A DNA stretch of 13,684 nt from assembly GCA_964352985.1 (NCBI GenBank), contig CAYGUK010000101.1, positions 1 to 13,684 on the forward strand, in the 5' to 3' direction. The notes below the pieces were generated by a model. That model made no database searches. It was not told where the DNA came from and worked only from the letters and a program-made list of their open reading frames with translations. This DNA is from CAYGUK01 sp964352985 (GTDB lineage: Bacteria; Pseudomonadota; Gammaproteobacteria; JAHCLG01). This document shows positions 1 through 7,061 of the stretch, piece by piece; the first letter of the stretch is position 1; each line of letters begins with the position of its first letter. Position numbers and translations under genes: made by a program.

Positions 1-1
1 C

Positions 2-55
2 ACTGCAGATTATGCCTCGACCACAAACAAAATCTTCGTTTTGCGTAAGTCCTGA
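2..55 (+). CDS. possible 3' end of a plus-strand gene, product unknown
   Basis: One plus-strand frame is open from the window edge to a TGA at 53-55 and would encode a C-terminus ending in NKIFVLRKS. A strong hairpin terminator follows 16 bases later, which is the usual arrangement for a gene end. Only 17 residues are visible, so the product cannot be named. The two other plus frames are also open for 15-29 codons, so this is a weak call based mainly on the terminator context. Confidence 0.3.
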   Translation, partial: TADYASTTNKIFVLRKS

Positions 56-71
56 ATTAATATTAACCAAC

Positions 72-101
72 AAAAAAAGCCTTAATTAAAAGGCTTTTTT
101 T
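72..101. terminator. bidirectional intrinsic terminator
   Basis: A perfect 12-bp inverted repeat: seven A, then GCCTT, at 72-83 pairs with AAGGC and seven T at 90-101, with a six-base loop (84-89). The U-tract is present in either direction. It lies 20 bases beyond the stop of the minus-strand 517-residue gene and 16 bases beyond the possible plus-strand gene end, so it can serve both converging transcripts. Confidence 0.88.
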
Positions 102-121
102 ACTAAATGATTTGTTAAAAG

Positions 122-1675
122 TTAGGAATCTGCTTGTGAATAGCCTAAAGCTCCAACTCTTAAAGTTTGGTCATGCGTTTCGAATTCTTCAAATAATTTT
201 CTTAAATCACCACCAGTAATCAGTGGTTTTGTTTTACCTGAAGTGATCGATATCGCAACCGCACCGGCAACAACCGTTATAGTGAGCAATGCGGGTGAAC
301 CTTGTAAATCCGCATTATGGTTAATTCGTGTTATCGCCTCTTGGCCAATCGCTTCATAACCTGTTTGAGCATATAAAGCACCTTGACCAAATACACCATT
401 AGTACCGACCATCATTTTTGCAAGTAACTTTGCTGGAAATTTTTCAGTCACTGTAAAACCATGGCCCAATCTTGCAAGCTTACTTAGAAAAATATTTGCT
501 TCAGGCGATAGTTTTGATAGATTCAATCGGGTTAATGCTGGTGTTTTTGCGAGACGTTGTTCCTCAGGTAAGCTTGAATTTAAAAACTCAAGACCTTTAC
601 TCATATCATATCCGGTAGTTAACACAGCACCATAAGAATAAACAAAAGGCATCACGACACCTGCCGCTATACCAAGACAAACATCGACACCTAGTTTTTT
701 CATACCAGGAAATGTTTCACGAAAAAGCTCTGCTAATAAATAGAGTTTTTTACAATGAATTCCGCCAATCAATGGGCCATAAATTTCACGTAATGCCGCA
801 GCTATTCCTCGTTGATGTTTATAATAGTGGCCAATCAAAGCATGTTCAGAGAGTGGTAAGAGTGTGGGATCCTGGCGCATGAGATAATCCCAAACAATTT
901 GCGCATCGAAAGTGAGTGTTTTTAATCCTTTACCACCTCCGAGTAACAGAGACGCGCCAATTTTCATCATCGTTGAATTATAAGTTGTCGTTGCCGCAAC
1001 CACAGCATCACAAACTTCTGTCGCCGTCCAAAGGCAAAGACCAAACACGTAGAGATAATTCGTTTTGTTTCGACTCTCAGCATCTACTGGAGCACCTTGC
1101 ACTTCACTCCCTTTCGTATGTTGTGAACCAACAAAACCATATTTAAACCATAGCCCAACAGTGCTACAAACCAAGTATAATCCAGCAGCGCCTAATTTAG
1201 TGGCATCACTAACTTCACCTAAGGCATCTGTTTTTGCTAATGTAATTGCCACAATCGAGGGACCTAATGCGGTTGGTAATGCTTCGAGAGAACCCGCAAA
1301 AGCTTTGACACCACGCCAAAATCGAGATAAGCAACCGTTACTACCGTTTTGAAGTTGTTGTTCAACTTCAGTGTCATCTTCATCACGAACTGGTACGGCA
1401 ATAAATTCTTGGAACTGCGCTAAAGGTAAATCACGAGGATTGAATTCATCTAATTCTTTACTCCCTACGACACAATAATTCACGTCACCAGGAATACGTT
1501 CTTGAATAGCTGTTAATTCAGCTTGGTCTTCAATAACGTAATAGACATTCGGGCTTCCATCAATTTTAACTAATAATTTTTGATCCACACCTAAATCAGG
1601 CATTGTGCCTTCATTAAGTGAAGGATAATCAGCGTTGGCGTTTGGAAAGTCTTTTTCTGAGTTGAATGTTTTCAT
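122..1675 (-). CDS. orphan multi-pass membrane protein, 517 aa, possible effector
   Basis: I do not recognise this family. The ATG at 1675 has a good ribosome site (AAAGGA, about 8 bases upstream). The first 110 residues are soluble and acidic, with no signal peptide. Hydrophobic stretches follow at roughly 133-147, 161-182, 207-229, 237-248, 328-354 and 460-479. Several are rich in Gly and Ala, so it probably lies in or inserts into a membrane. Six or more cysteines (C115, C170, C214, C222, C308, C333) lie in or near these segments. The soluble C-terminal tail (480-517) carries a short acidic cluster, FEEFE at 495-499. Large orphan proteins with scattered hydrophobic helices and a Glu-rich tail are common among Dot/Icm type IV effectors of Legionellales. 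That is only an analogy, since no secretion gene is in view. The gene is monocistronic, bounded by the terminator at 72-101 and the leader at 1800-1890. Confidence 0.8.
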   Translation of the reverse strand: MKTFNSEKDFPNANADYPSLNEGTMPDLGVDQKLLVKIDGSPNVYYVIEDQAELTAIQERIPGDVNYCVVGSKELDEFNPRDLPLAQFQEFIAVPVRDEDDTEVEQQLQNGSNGCLSRFWRGVKAFAGSLEALPTALGPSIVAITLAKTDALGEVSDATKLGAAGLYLVCSTVGLWFKYGFVGSQHTKGSEVQGAPVDAESRNKTNYLYVFGLCLWTATEVCDAVVAATTTYNSTMMKIGASLLLGGGKGLKTLTFDAQIVWDYLMRQDPTLLPLSEHALIGHYYKHQRGIAAALREIYGPLIGGIHCKKLYLLAELFRETFPGMKKLGVDVCLGIAAGVVMPFVYSYGAVLTTGYDMSKGLEFLNSSLPEEQRLAKTPALTRLNLSKLSPEANIFLSKLARLGHGFTVTEKFPAKLLAKMMVGTNGVFGQGALYAQTGYEAIGQEAITRINHNADLQGSPALLTITVVAGAVAISITSGKTKPLITGGDLRKLFEEFETHDQTLRVGALGYSQADS

Positions 1676-1799
1676 TGTTTTTTTCCTTTATTATTGTTTT
1701 CGGTATTATTACTAACAATTAAACTGAATTTTAGACGATAAAAACATTTAAATTGGATTAGTCATTTTTGAAAAAAACTAAGAGCGTACAATTTTTATA

Positions 1800-1873
1800 C
1801 TATTAAAAAATAGTTAAAAGCATATTGCCTCCCCTAACAATTTAGCTAAAAATATCTGGGAATTTTAACTATT
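1800..1873 (-). promoter_or_regulatory. structured leader with mini-ORF, attenuator-like
   Basis: Read on the minus strand, AATAGTTAAAA (1873-1863) pairs perfectly over 11 bp with TTTTAACTATT (1819-1809), and the second arm runs into four T (1808-1805). Between the arms lie a smaller hairpin (CTAA-ATTG-TTAG) and a strong Shine-Dalgarno (GGGGAGG, 1834-1828) before an ATG at 1823 that opens a six-codon frame, MLLTIF, stopping at 1803. The second arm also contains CTATT, which can pair instead with AATAG at 1804-1800. The element lies between the guaA stop and the 517-residue gene. It could be the guaA terminator, a regulated leader for the downstream gene, or both. The pairings are visible; the function is inferred. 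Confidence 0.35.
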
Positions 1874-1896
1874 TGATAAAAAGATTAAGGTAATAA

Positions 1897-1926
1897 GGTA
1901 TATTTAATAAAATTATTCCCACTCAA
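1897..1926 (-). promoter_or_regulatory. candidate sigma70 promoter for the 517-aa gene
   Basis: On the minus strand TTGAGT (1926-1921) and TATACC (1902-1897) are separated by 18 bases, each matching four of six consensus positions. Transcription would begin near 1890, just before the first arm of the structured leader. The -35 overlaps the last codons of guaA. In DNA this AT-rich, such matches also occur by chance. Confidence 0.25.
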
Positions 1927-3490
1927 TCGTAGCAGGTGGTTTAGATGTAATATCATAAACAACACGAGAAACATGGGCACACTCATTACAAATTCGGCCT
2001 GCAACATGTTGTAAAAAAGGATGAGGAAGTGGTGCATTTTCTGCTGTCATGAAGTCAATCGTTTTTACCGCACGTAAAGTGATAACATATTCGTAATAAC
2101 GAGCATCCCCTTTAACTGCGACAGATTTGATTGGTAAAAACACAGCGAACGCTTGCGATACTTGATAATATAAATCTTGTTTTTTTAATTCTTCAATAAA
2201 AATATGATCTGCATGGCGCAATATATCCGCAAATCGTTTTTCGATAGGCCCTAATATTCTCAACGCTAAACCGGGCCCTGGAAACGGATGGCGATAAATC
2301 ATATCATAAGGTAAACCTAAGGCGAGACCAATTTCACGAACTTCATCTTTAAATAATTCTCGTAATGGTTCTATTAATTTTAAATTTAGCGTATCGGGTA
2401 AGCCCCCAACATTATGATGTGACTTGATGACTTCGGCTTTTCCCGTTTTAGCCGCAGCAGACTCAATAACATCGGGATAAATCGTACCTTGTGCTAAATA
2501 TTTTACATCACCAAATTGTTTTGCTTGTTGTTGAAACACTTCGATAAAGACTCTGCCGGCGATTTTTCGTTTTTCTTCAGGATCGGTGATATCTTTTAAT
2601 GCGGTTAAAAAAATTTCTTCGGCATCGATACATTTAACCGTAACGCCCATGTGTTTAGCAAAGGTTGCCATAACTTGATCTTTTTCATTTAAACGCAATA
2701 AACCGGTATCCACAAAAATACAAATTAATCGCGCACCAATCGCTTTATGTAATAATGCTGCAACAACTGATGAATCGACACCGCCAGATAAACCTAAAAT
2801 AACTTTTTCATGTTTCACTTCTTTTTGAATAGATTCGATAGCATTATCGATAATATTTTCTTTGGTCCAACTATTTTTACATCCACAAATTTCATGAATA
2901 AAATTGGCTAAAATGCGTTTACCTTGACGAGTATGAGTCACTTCTGGGTGAAATTGAATTGCATAAAATTGTTTATCTTCATTAAACATTCCAGCAATCG
3001 GTGAATTATCACTCGCGGCCATTAAGGAAAAACCAGCAGGTAATGCCGTCACTTTATCACCATGACTCATCCAAACATGAAGTAAGTCTTCACCATCATC
3101 TAGTGACTCATCAGCGATATCATGAAGTAAACGATTCGGTTTCGCTATTTTGACTTTTGCAAAACCAAATTCACGGTGTTCACTTTGACTTACTTTTCCA
3201 CCGAATTGTTGCGCCATGGTTTGCATGCCATAACAAATCCCTAACACTGGACAACCTAATTCAAAAATTAAATTTTGCGCCCGAGGCGTATCCTGCAAAG
3301 TCACCGTTTGTGGGCCGCCTGATAAAATAATGCCGCTAGGTGCAAAGGACTCAATTTCTTTTGTGGACATATCGAAAGGATGAATTTCACAATAAACATT
3401 TAATTCACGCACGCGGCGTGCAATTAATTGCGTGTATTGTGATCCAAAATCTAAAATTAAAATTCGTTGATCATAAATATCGACAGTCAT
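1913..3490 (-). CDS. guaA: GMP synthase (glutamine-hydrolysing)
   Basis: Cytoplasmic enzyme that converts XMP to GMP with ATP and glutamine, the last step of GMP synthesis. Its 525 residues match the family length. The N-terminal class I glutamine amidotransferase domain (about 8-200) has the nucleophile C86 in GICYGMQ and the His-Glu pair H181/E183 in FHPEVTH. The ATP-pyrophosphatase domain follows, with the P-loop SGGVDSS at 235-241. The C-terminal dimerisation domain (about 400-525) ends in the conserved TSKPPATIEWE. It begins one base after the guaB stop, so the two are a translationally coupled operon making GMP from IMP. All catalytic residues are present, and nothing is unusual. Confidence 0.98.
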   Translation of the reverse strand: MTVDIYDQRILILDFGSQYTQLIARRVRELNVYCEIHPFDMSTKEIESFAPSGIILSGGPQTVTLQDTPRAQNLIFELGCPVLGICYGMQTMAQQFGGKVSQSEHREFGFAKVKIAKPNRLLHDIADESLDDGEDLLHVWMSHGDKVTALPAGFSLMAASDNSPIAGMFNEDKQFYAIQFHPEVTHTRQGKRILANFIHEICGCKNSWTKENIIDNAIESIQKEVKHEKVILGLSGGVDSSVVAALLHKAIGARLICIFVDTGLLRLNEKDQVMATFAKHMGVTVKCIDAEEIFLTALKDITDPEEKRKIAGRVFIEVFQQQAKQFGDVKYLAQGTIYPDVIESAAAKTGKAEVIKSHHNVGGLPDTLNLKLIEPLRELFKDEVREIGLALGLPYDMIYRHPFPGPGLALRILGPIEKRFADILRHADHIFIEELKKQDLYYQVSQAFAVFLPIKSVAVKGDARYYEYVITLRAVKTIDFMTAENAPLPHPFLQHVAGRICNECAHVSRVVYDITSKPPATIEWE

Positions 3491-3491
3491 T

Positions 3492-4958
3492 TTATTCTAC
3501 CCAGTAATTTGGTGCTTCTTTGGTAATTGCCACATCATGAACATGACTTTCACGCATACCTGCATTAGTAATTTTTACAAATTGAACGTCTGTTCGTAAT
3601 TGCGAAATAGTTTTACAACCAGTATAACCCATCGCTGATCGTAAACCACCCATTAATTGATGAACGATATTTGTTAAACTACCTTTGTACGGAACTCGTC
3701 CTTCAATGCCTTCAGGGACTAATTTATCGGCACCATTTTTCGACTCTTGAAAATAACGATCACTCGAACCTTGCGCTTGTGCCATTGCCCCTAATGAGCC
3801 CATGCCGCGATAAGTTTTATAAGAACGACCTTGATATAATTCAACTTGACCTGGCGCTTCTTCGGTACCGGCAAATAAACTACCGACCATAACAGTGTTT
3901 GCGCCAGCAGCAAGTGCTTTACATAAATCACCCGAAAATCTAACGCCACCATCAGCAATAACGGGAATTTGATGTTTAGCTGCTTCAAGAGAAACATTGG
4001 ATATTGCTGTAATTTGAGGCACACCGACACCGGTGACCACGCGAGTAGTACAAATAGATCCTGGACCAATTCCCACTTTGATACCATCAGCACCCGCTGT
4101 AATTAATGCTTTTGCCGCATCAGCAGTTGCAATATTTCCACCTATGACAGGCACATCGGGATAGTGTTGTTTTATCCATTTAACTTGTTCAATCACACCT
4201 TTAGTGTGACCATGCGCAGTATCCACTAACACCACATCCACACCGGCATTAATTAGAGCATCAATTCGTTCCTTTGAACCTTCAGCCACACCGACTGCTG
4301 CGCCAACGCGTAATTGCCCTTTTTCATCTCGGCAAGCAAACGGTTTATCTTTGGCTTTTTGAATATCTTTGACGGTGATCATCCCTTTTAATTGAAACGC
4401 CTCATCAACAACTAATATTTTTTCAATGCGATTTTGTTGCAGTAAACTTAATACTTCTTCTTTACTCGCACCTTCTTTGACCGTGACTAATCGATCTTTG
4501 GGTGTCATGATTTTCGACACCGCTTGATCTAAATTATTTTCAAATCGCACATCTCTACGTGTGACAATTCCCACTAAATTTTCACCGTCAACCACGGGCA
4601 CACCGGAAATACAATTGGCTTCGGTAATACGTAGCAACGTCCCAACAGTAATGTCTGGCGCCACCGTAATGGGATCATGAATAACTCCACTTTCAAATTT
4701 TTTCACTTTTCTTACTTGTTGGGCTTGTTCTTCAATTGTCATGTTTTTATGAACAAAGCCGATGCCGCCTTCTTCGGCGAGTGCAATGGCAAGACTGGAT
4801 TCGGTGACTGTATCCATGGCAGAGGCAAGCAATGGAATATTCAATGAAATTGTTTGCGTTAATTGCGTCGCTAAATCAACATCTTTAGGTAATATTTCGG
4901 AAAATCGAGGCACAAGTAAAACATCATCAAATGTGAGCGCTTCTTGGAGAATTTGCAT
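3492..4958 (-). CDS. guaB: inosine-5'-monophosphate dehydrogenase
   Basis: Cytoplasmic NAD-dependent oxidation of IMP to XMP, the committed step to guanine nucleotides. The start is ATG at 4958: it has a strong site (AAGGAG, about 7 bases upstream) and gives the family N-terminus MQILQEALTFDDVLLVP and 488 residues, as in E. coli. An upstream in-frame ATG at 5012 would add 18 unrelated residues and lies above the predicted transcription start. The TIM barrel is split by a Bateman module of two CBS domains (about 93-150 and 155-210). The catalytic cysteine is C303 in GPGSICTTR, and the flap Arg-Tyr is R401/Y402. It is the first gene of the guaB-guaA operon, divergent from xseA. Confidence 0.98.
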   Translation of the reverse strand: MQILQEALTFDDVLLVPRFSEILPKDVDLATQLTQTISLNIPLLASAMDTVTESSLAIALAEEGGIGFVHKNMTIEEQAQQVRKVKKFESGVIHDPITVAPDITVGTLLRITEANCISGVPVVDGENLVGIVTRRDVRFENNLDQAVSKIMTPKDRLVTVKEGASKEEVLSLLQQNRIEKILVVDEAFQLKGMITVKDIQKAKDKPFACRDEKGQLRVGAAVGVAEGSKERIDALINAGVDVVLVDTAHGHTKGVIEQVKWIKQHYPDVPVIGGNIATADAAKALITAGADGIKVGIGPGSICTTRVVTGVGVPQITAISNVSLEAAKHQIPVIADGGVRFSGDLCKALAAGANTVMVGSLFAGTEEAPGQVELYQGRSYKTYRGMGSLGAMAQAQGSSDRYFQESKNGADKLVPEGIEGRVPYKGSLTNIVHQLMGGLRSAMGYTGCKTISQLRTDVQFVKITNAGMRESHVHDVAITKEAPNYWVE

Positions 4959-4974
4959 AAAAGAATCTCCTTCT

Positions 4975-4999
4975 GGACAGGTTAAAATAACCGGACAGG
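4975..4999 (-). promoter_or_regulatory. direct repeat and small hairpin at the guaB start site, possible operator
   Basis: GGACAGG occurs twice on the plus strand, at 4975-4981 and 4993-4999, 18 bases apart start to start. Between and overlapping them is a dyad, GGTTA-aaa-TAACC. The repeats bracket the predicted transcription start (about 4990) and lie just above the guaB ribosome site. That is a suitable place for a repressor or a 5' UTR structure. It does not resemble the E. coli PurR box. Function is inferred from position only. Confidence 0.3.
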
Positions 5000-5025
5000 A
5001 TACATAACTCATTCAAAAAATGCAA
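4997..5025 (-). promoter_or_regulatory. likely guaBA promoter
   Basis: On the minus strand TTGCAT (5025-5020) and TATCCT (5002-4997) are separated by the ideal 17 bases. The start would be near 4990, about 32 bases above the guaB ATG, leaving a short 5' UTR that contains the AAGGAG ribosome site. Confidence 0.5.
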
Positions 5026-5032
5026 GCTCTTA

Positions 5033-5254
5033 ATGGTCTTTTTTATTTATCATAGTGAACCGAACATCTTTTTGAACAAAGAAACAATCATTGAATCGAG
5101 CAATTTATTTGAATTTGATTTGTTAATAAATGCTTCGATATTAATCTTAATTAATCATGATGGTTGAAAAATTTATTATCCTCATACGAATAAAGCGTAT
5201 TTTCCTGAGATTGCTCAAGAAAATACGTTAAGTATTCAATTTAATGTTGCTTAA
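5033..5254 (+). pseudogene. probable decayed small gene, interrupted by TGA
   Basis: A plus-strand frame starts at ATG 5033 and runs 44 codons (MVFFIYHSEPNIFLNK and on, to INHDG) to a TGA at 5165-5167. It then continues in the same frame for 28 codons (KIYYPHTNKAYFPEIAQ and on) to TAA at 5252. Both halves have protein-like composition: mixed Pro, Tyr, Asn, Asp and Glu, with an alternating hydrophobic pattern around 5114-5155. The order of a beta-like stretch, NHDG, then a Tyr-Pro-containing segment is faintly like DUF4384-type beta domains, but this is a guess. No Shine-Dalgarno is visible. The frame lies between the guaB and xseA promoters. It may be a degraded remnant, or chance in an AT-rich gap. 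Confidence 0.35.
5194..5229. repeat. long imperfect hairpin
   Basis: AAGCGTATTTTC (5194-5205 with one mismatch) and TGAG (5206-5209) pair with CTCA (5214-5217) and GAAAATACGTT (5219-5229). The stem is about 15 bp, with one C-A mismatch, one G-T pair and a four-base loop. A second, shorter dyad, ATACG (5184-5188) with CGTAT (5196-5200), competes with it. No T-tract follows on either strand, so it is not a standard terminator. It sits inside the interrupted frame at 5033-5254. Confidence 0.5.
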
Positions 5255-5264
5255 TTTTTAATTC

Positions 5265-5294
5265 TTGCTGCCAAGCTATTAAAGCAGCTATACT
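5265..5294 (+). promoter_or_regulatory. likely xseA promoter
   Basis: TTGCTG (5265-5270) and TATACT (5289-5294) are separated by 18 bases. The -10 matches five of six consensus positions. Transcription would begin near 5301, about 20 bases before the xseA ATG. Confidence 0.5.
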
Positions 5295-5320
5295 TTTTAT
5301 TTTGAAAAAAATATATTTTT

Positions 5321-6661
5321 ATGGTTAAGCAGCAAATTTTAAAAGTATCAGAATTAAATTTACAAACCAAGCAATGCCTTGAAAGTCAATTTGGTGATGT
5401 CTGGGTGGAAGGTGAAATCTCGAATCTTGCTACACCTGTTTCAGGTCATTTATATTTTTCATTAAAAGATAAAGACGCTCAAATTCGTTGTGCTTTGTTT
5501 AAAGGTATCGCTTCTAAATTAAATCTCACATTAAAAAATGGTTTACAAGTTGTTGTACGTGCAAAAGTGAGTTTATATGCGCCTCGAGGTGATTATCAAT
5601 TAATAATCAATCATGCCGAAGCCGCAGGTGAAGGCGCGCTACGCATCGCATTTGAACAGTTAAAAAATAAATTACAAAAAGAAGGTTTATTTGATCAAAA
5701 ACATAAAAAACCACTTCCCAAACATTGCCAACGTCTGGGTGTGATAACGTCTGCTACCGGCGCGGCAATTAAAGATATTTTAAGTGTGTTACAACGAAGA
5801 TTTCCACAATTACCCATTGTTGTTTATCCAACGAGTGTGCAAGGCAAACTTGCTACGAGTGAAATTTGTCATGCAATTGAAATAGCTAACCTACACCAGT
5901 ATTGTGATGTATTAATTCTATCTCGAGGTGGCGGCTCGCTCGAAGATTTATGGCCCTTCAATGAAGAGTCTGTCGCTCGAGCTATTTTTGCGAGTCATCT
6001 GCCCATTGTTTCAGGTGTTGGACATGAAATTGATTTTACTATCGCTGATTTTGTTGCTGATTTACGGGCACCGACACCATCTAGTGCTGCTGAATTAGTC
6101 AGTCCCAATCGTGATGAAATGATTCAACTCTTTTCATATTTATATCAGCAATTAATCAATGCTATGACAAAATTATTAAGAGAGTCTAATTTTGCACTGA
6201 CCTTGTTACAAAAAAGATTAAAACATCCAGGGCAATTACTAAATGAATACGCGCAACGACTAGATTATACTGAAAATCAATTAATCTATGCGATCAATTT
6301 ATTTCTACAGAAATATCAAACCCAACTAATCCAGCTCGCTGAACAAATAAACCCATTACATATAACTTATCGAATTAATCAATATGAGAACAAAATAAAT
6401 TATTATCAGCAAAATCTAAAACGTTTAATTTTGCTAAAATTAACTCAGCTTAACCAACAAATTCATCACAAAACAACTTTATTAAACACTTTAAATCCAT
6501 TGAATACACTAGAACGTGGCTTTGCAATTGTAAGAGATCAACATGATCATGTTGTAACAAAACATACAGAAGTTAATCAGGGTGAAAATATCATGGTGAC
6601 ATTAAAGCAAGGTGAACTGCAATGTGTGGTAGTCGATAATAAATCTAAGTCGGATAGTTGA
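5321..6661 (+). CDS. xseA: exonuclease VII large subunit
   Basis: Catalytic subunit of the cytoplasmic single-strand DNA exonuclease that degrades ssDNA from both ends in repair. At 446 residues it is close to E. coli XseA (456). The N-terminal OB-fold (about 7-103) contains VWVEGEISNL and SGHLYFSLKD. The catalytic domain has GVITSATGAAIKDIL (140-154), SRGGGSLEDLWPFNEE (201-216) and GVGHEIDFTIADFVADLRAP (232-251). D152, R202, H235 and D238 fit the known catalytic set of E. coli (D155, R205, H238, D241). A long helical, coiled-coil region (about 265-390) follows, where the small subunit binds, and then the conserved LERGFAIVRD. The start fits family alignment, but no Shine-Dalgarno is visible in the A/T-only stretch before it. 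The small-subunit gene xseB is not in the window. Confidence 0.97.
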   Translation: MVKQQILKVSELNLQTKQCLESQFGDVWVEGEISNLATPVSGHLYFSLKDKDAQIRCALFKGIASKLNLTLKNGLQVVVRAKVSLYAPRGDYQLIINHAEAAGEGALRIAFEQLKNKLQKEGLFDQKHKKPLPKHCQRLGVITSATGAAIKDILSVLQRRFPQLPIVVYPTSVQGKLATSEICHAIEIANLHQYCDVLILSRGGGSLEDLWPFNEESVARAIFASHLPIVSGVGHEIDFTIADFVADLRAPTPSSAAELVSPNRDEMIQLFSYLYQQLINAMTKLLRESNFALTLLQKRLKHPGQLLNEYAQRLDYTENQLIYAINLFLQKYQTQLIQLAEQINPLHITYRINQYENKINYYQQNLKRLILLKLTQLNQQIHHKTTLLNTLNPLNTLERGFAIVRDQHDHVVTKHTEVNQGENIMVTLKQGELQCVVVDNKSKSDS

Positions 6662-6714
6662 GCAGAATCTCAGAGAATGATATAAAGATAAAAATCGTTA
6701 AAGGAGTCACTATT

Positions 6715-7056
6715 ATGGATTGCATTTTTTGCAAAATCGCAAAGGGTGAAATAAATACCACGTTAATCTACCAAGATGAAAAAGTCTTGGCTTTCGATGA
6801 CATCACCCCTCAAGCTCCCATTCATAAATTAATTATTCCACGTAAACATATTGCAACCATTAACGATAGCACACCTGAAGATACCATGCTAATTGGTCAT
6901 CTTATTCAAACGGCCAAACATATTGCAAAAGAAAATGAAATTGCTGAAACAGGTTATCGTTTAGTGATGAATTGCAACCAAAATGGTGGGCAAACTGTTT
7001 TTCATATCCATTTGCATTTATTGGCCGGTCGTCATATGCAATGGCCTCCCGGTTAA
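6715..7056 (+). CDS. hinT: HIT-family purine nucleoside phosphoramidase (HinT)
   Basis: Small cytoplasmic hydrolase of AMP/GMP-lysine, aminoacyl-adenylate and related phosphoramidates. The start is ATG at 6715, with a strong AAGGAG site about 8 bases upstream, giving 113 residues. A longer in-frame ATG at 6658 would overlap the xseA end and add 19 residues with no family counterpart. The histidine triad is HIHLHLL: H97, H99 (nucleophile by family precedent) and H101. NQNGGQTVFHIHLHLLAGR matches the HinT subfamily. C3 and C6 with H45 and H97 fit the zinc-binding pattern of some HIT proteins, so a structural zinc is possible. It lies 53 bases after xseA on the same strand and ends five bases from the convergent GDPD gene, with no terminator between. 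Confidence 0.95.
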   Translation: MDCIFCKIAKGEINTTLIYQDEKVLAFDDITPQAPIHKLIIPRKHIATINDSTPEDTMLIGHLIQTAKHIAKENEIAETGYRLVMNCNQNGGQTVFHIHLHLLAGRHMQWPPG

Positions 7057-7061
7057 TATTG

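Noticed and set aside
1676..1912. PmrA box (paired CTTAAT) before the possible effector gene
   Set aside because: CTTATT and CTTAAT occur near 1885-1898 on the minus strand, but the start-to-start spacing is 8 rather than the expected 11 bases, and such words are common in this AT-rich DNA.
3492..5012. Longer guaB starting at ATG 5012
   Set aside because: The extra 18 residues have no counterpart in IMP dehydrogenases, the ATG at 4958 has a strong AAGGAG site, and the predicted transcript begins below 5012.
5165..5167. TGA read as Trp (alternative genetic code) to rescue the small ORF
   Set aside because: xseA, phaE and secF all end in TGA at the expected family C-terminus, so TGA is a normal stop here.
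5194..5229. Intrinsic terminator
   Set aside because: The stem is strong, but neither strand has a T-tract after it, and it lies upstream of the xseA promoter with no gene ending into it.
6658..6714. Longer HIT protein starting at ATG 6658 within the xseA stop
   Set aside because: The family N-terminus (CIFCKIAKGE) begins right after the ATG at 6715, which has a strong ribosome site. The extra 19 residues match nothing typical.
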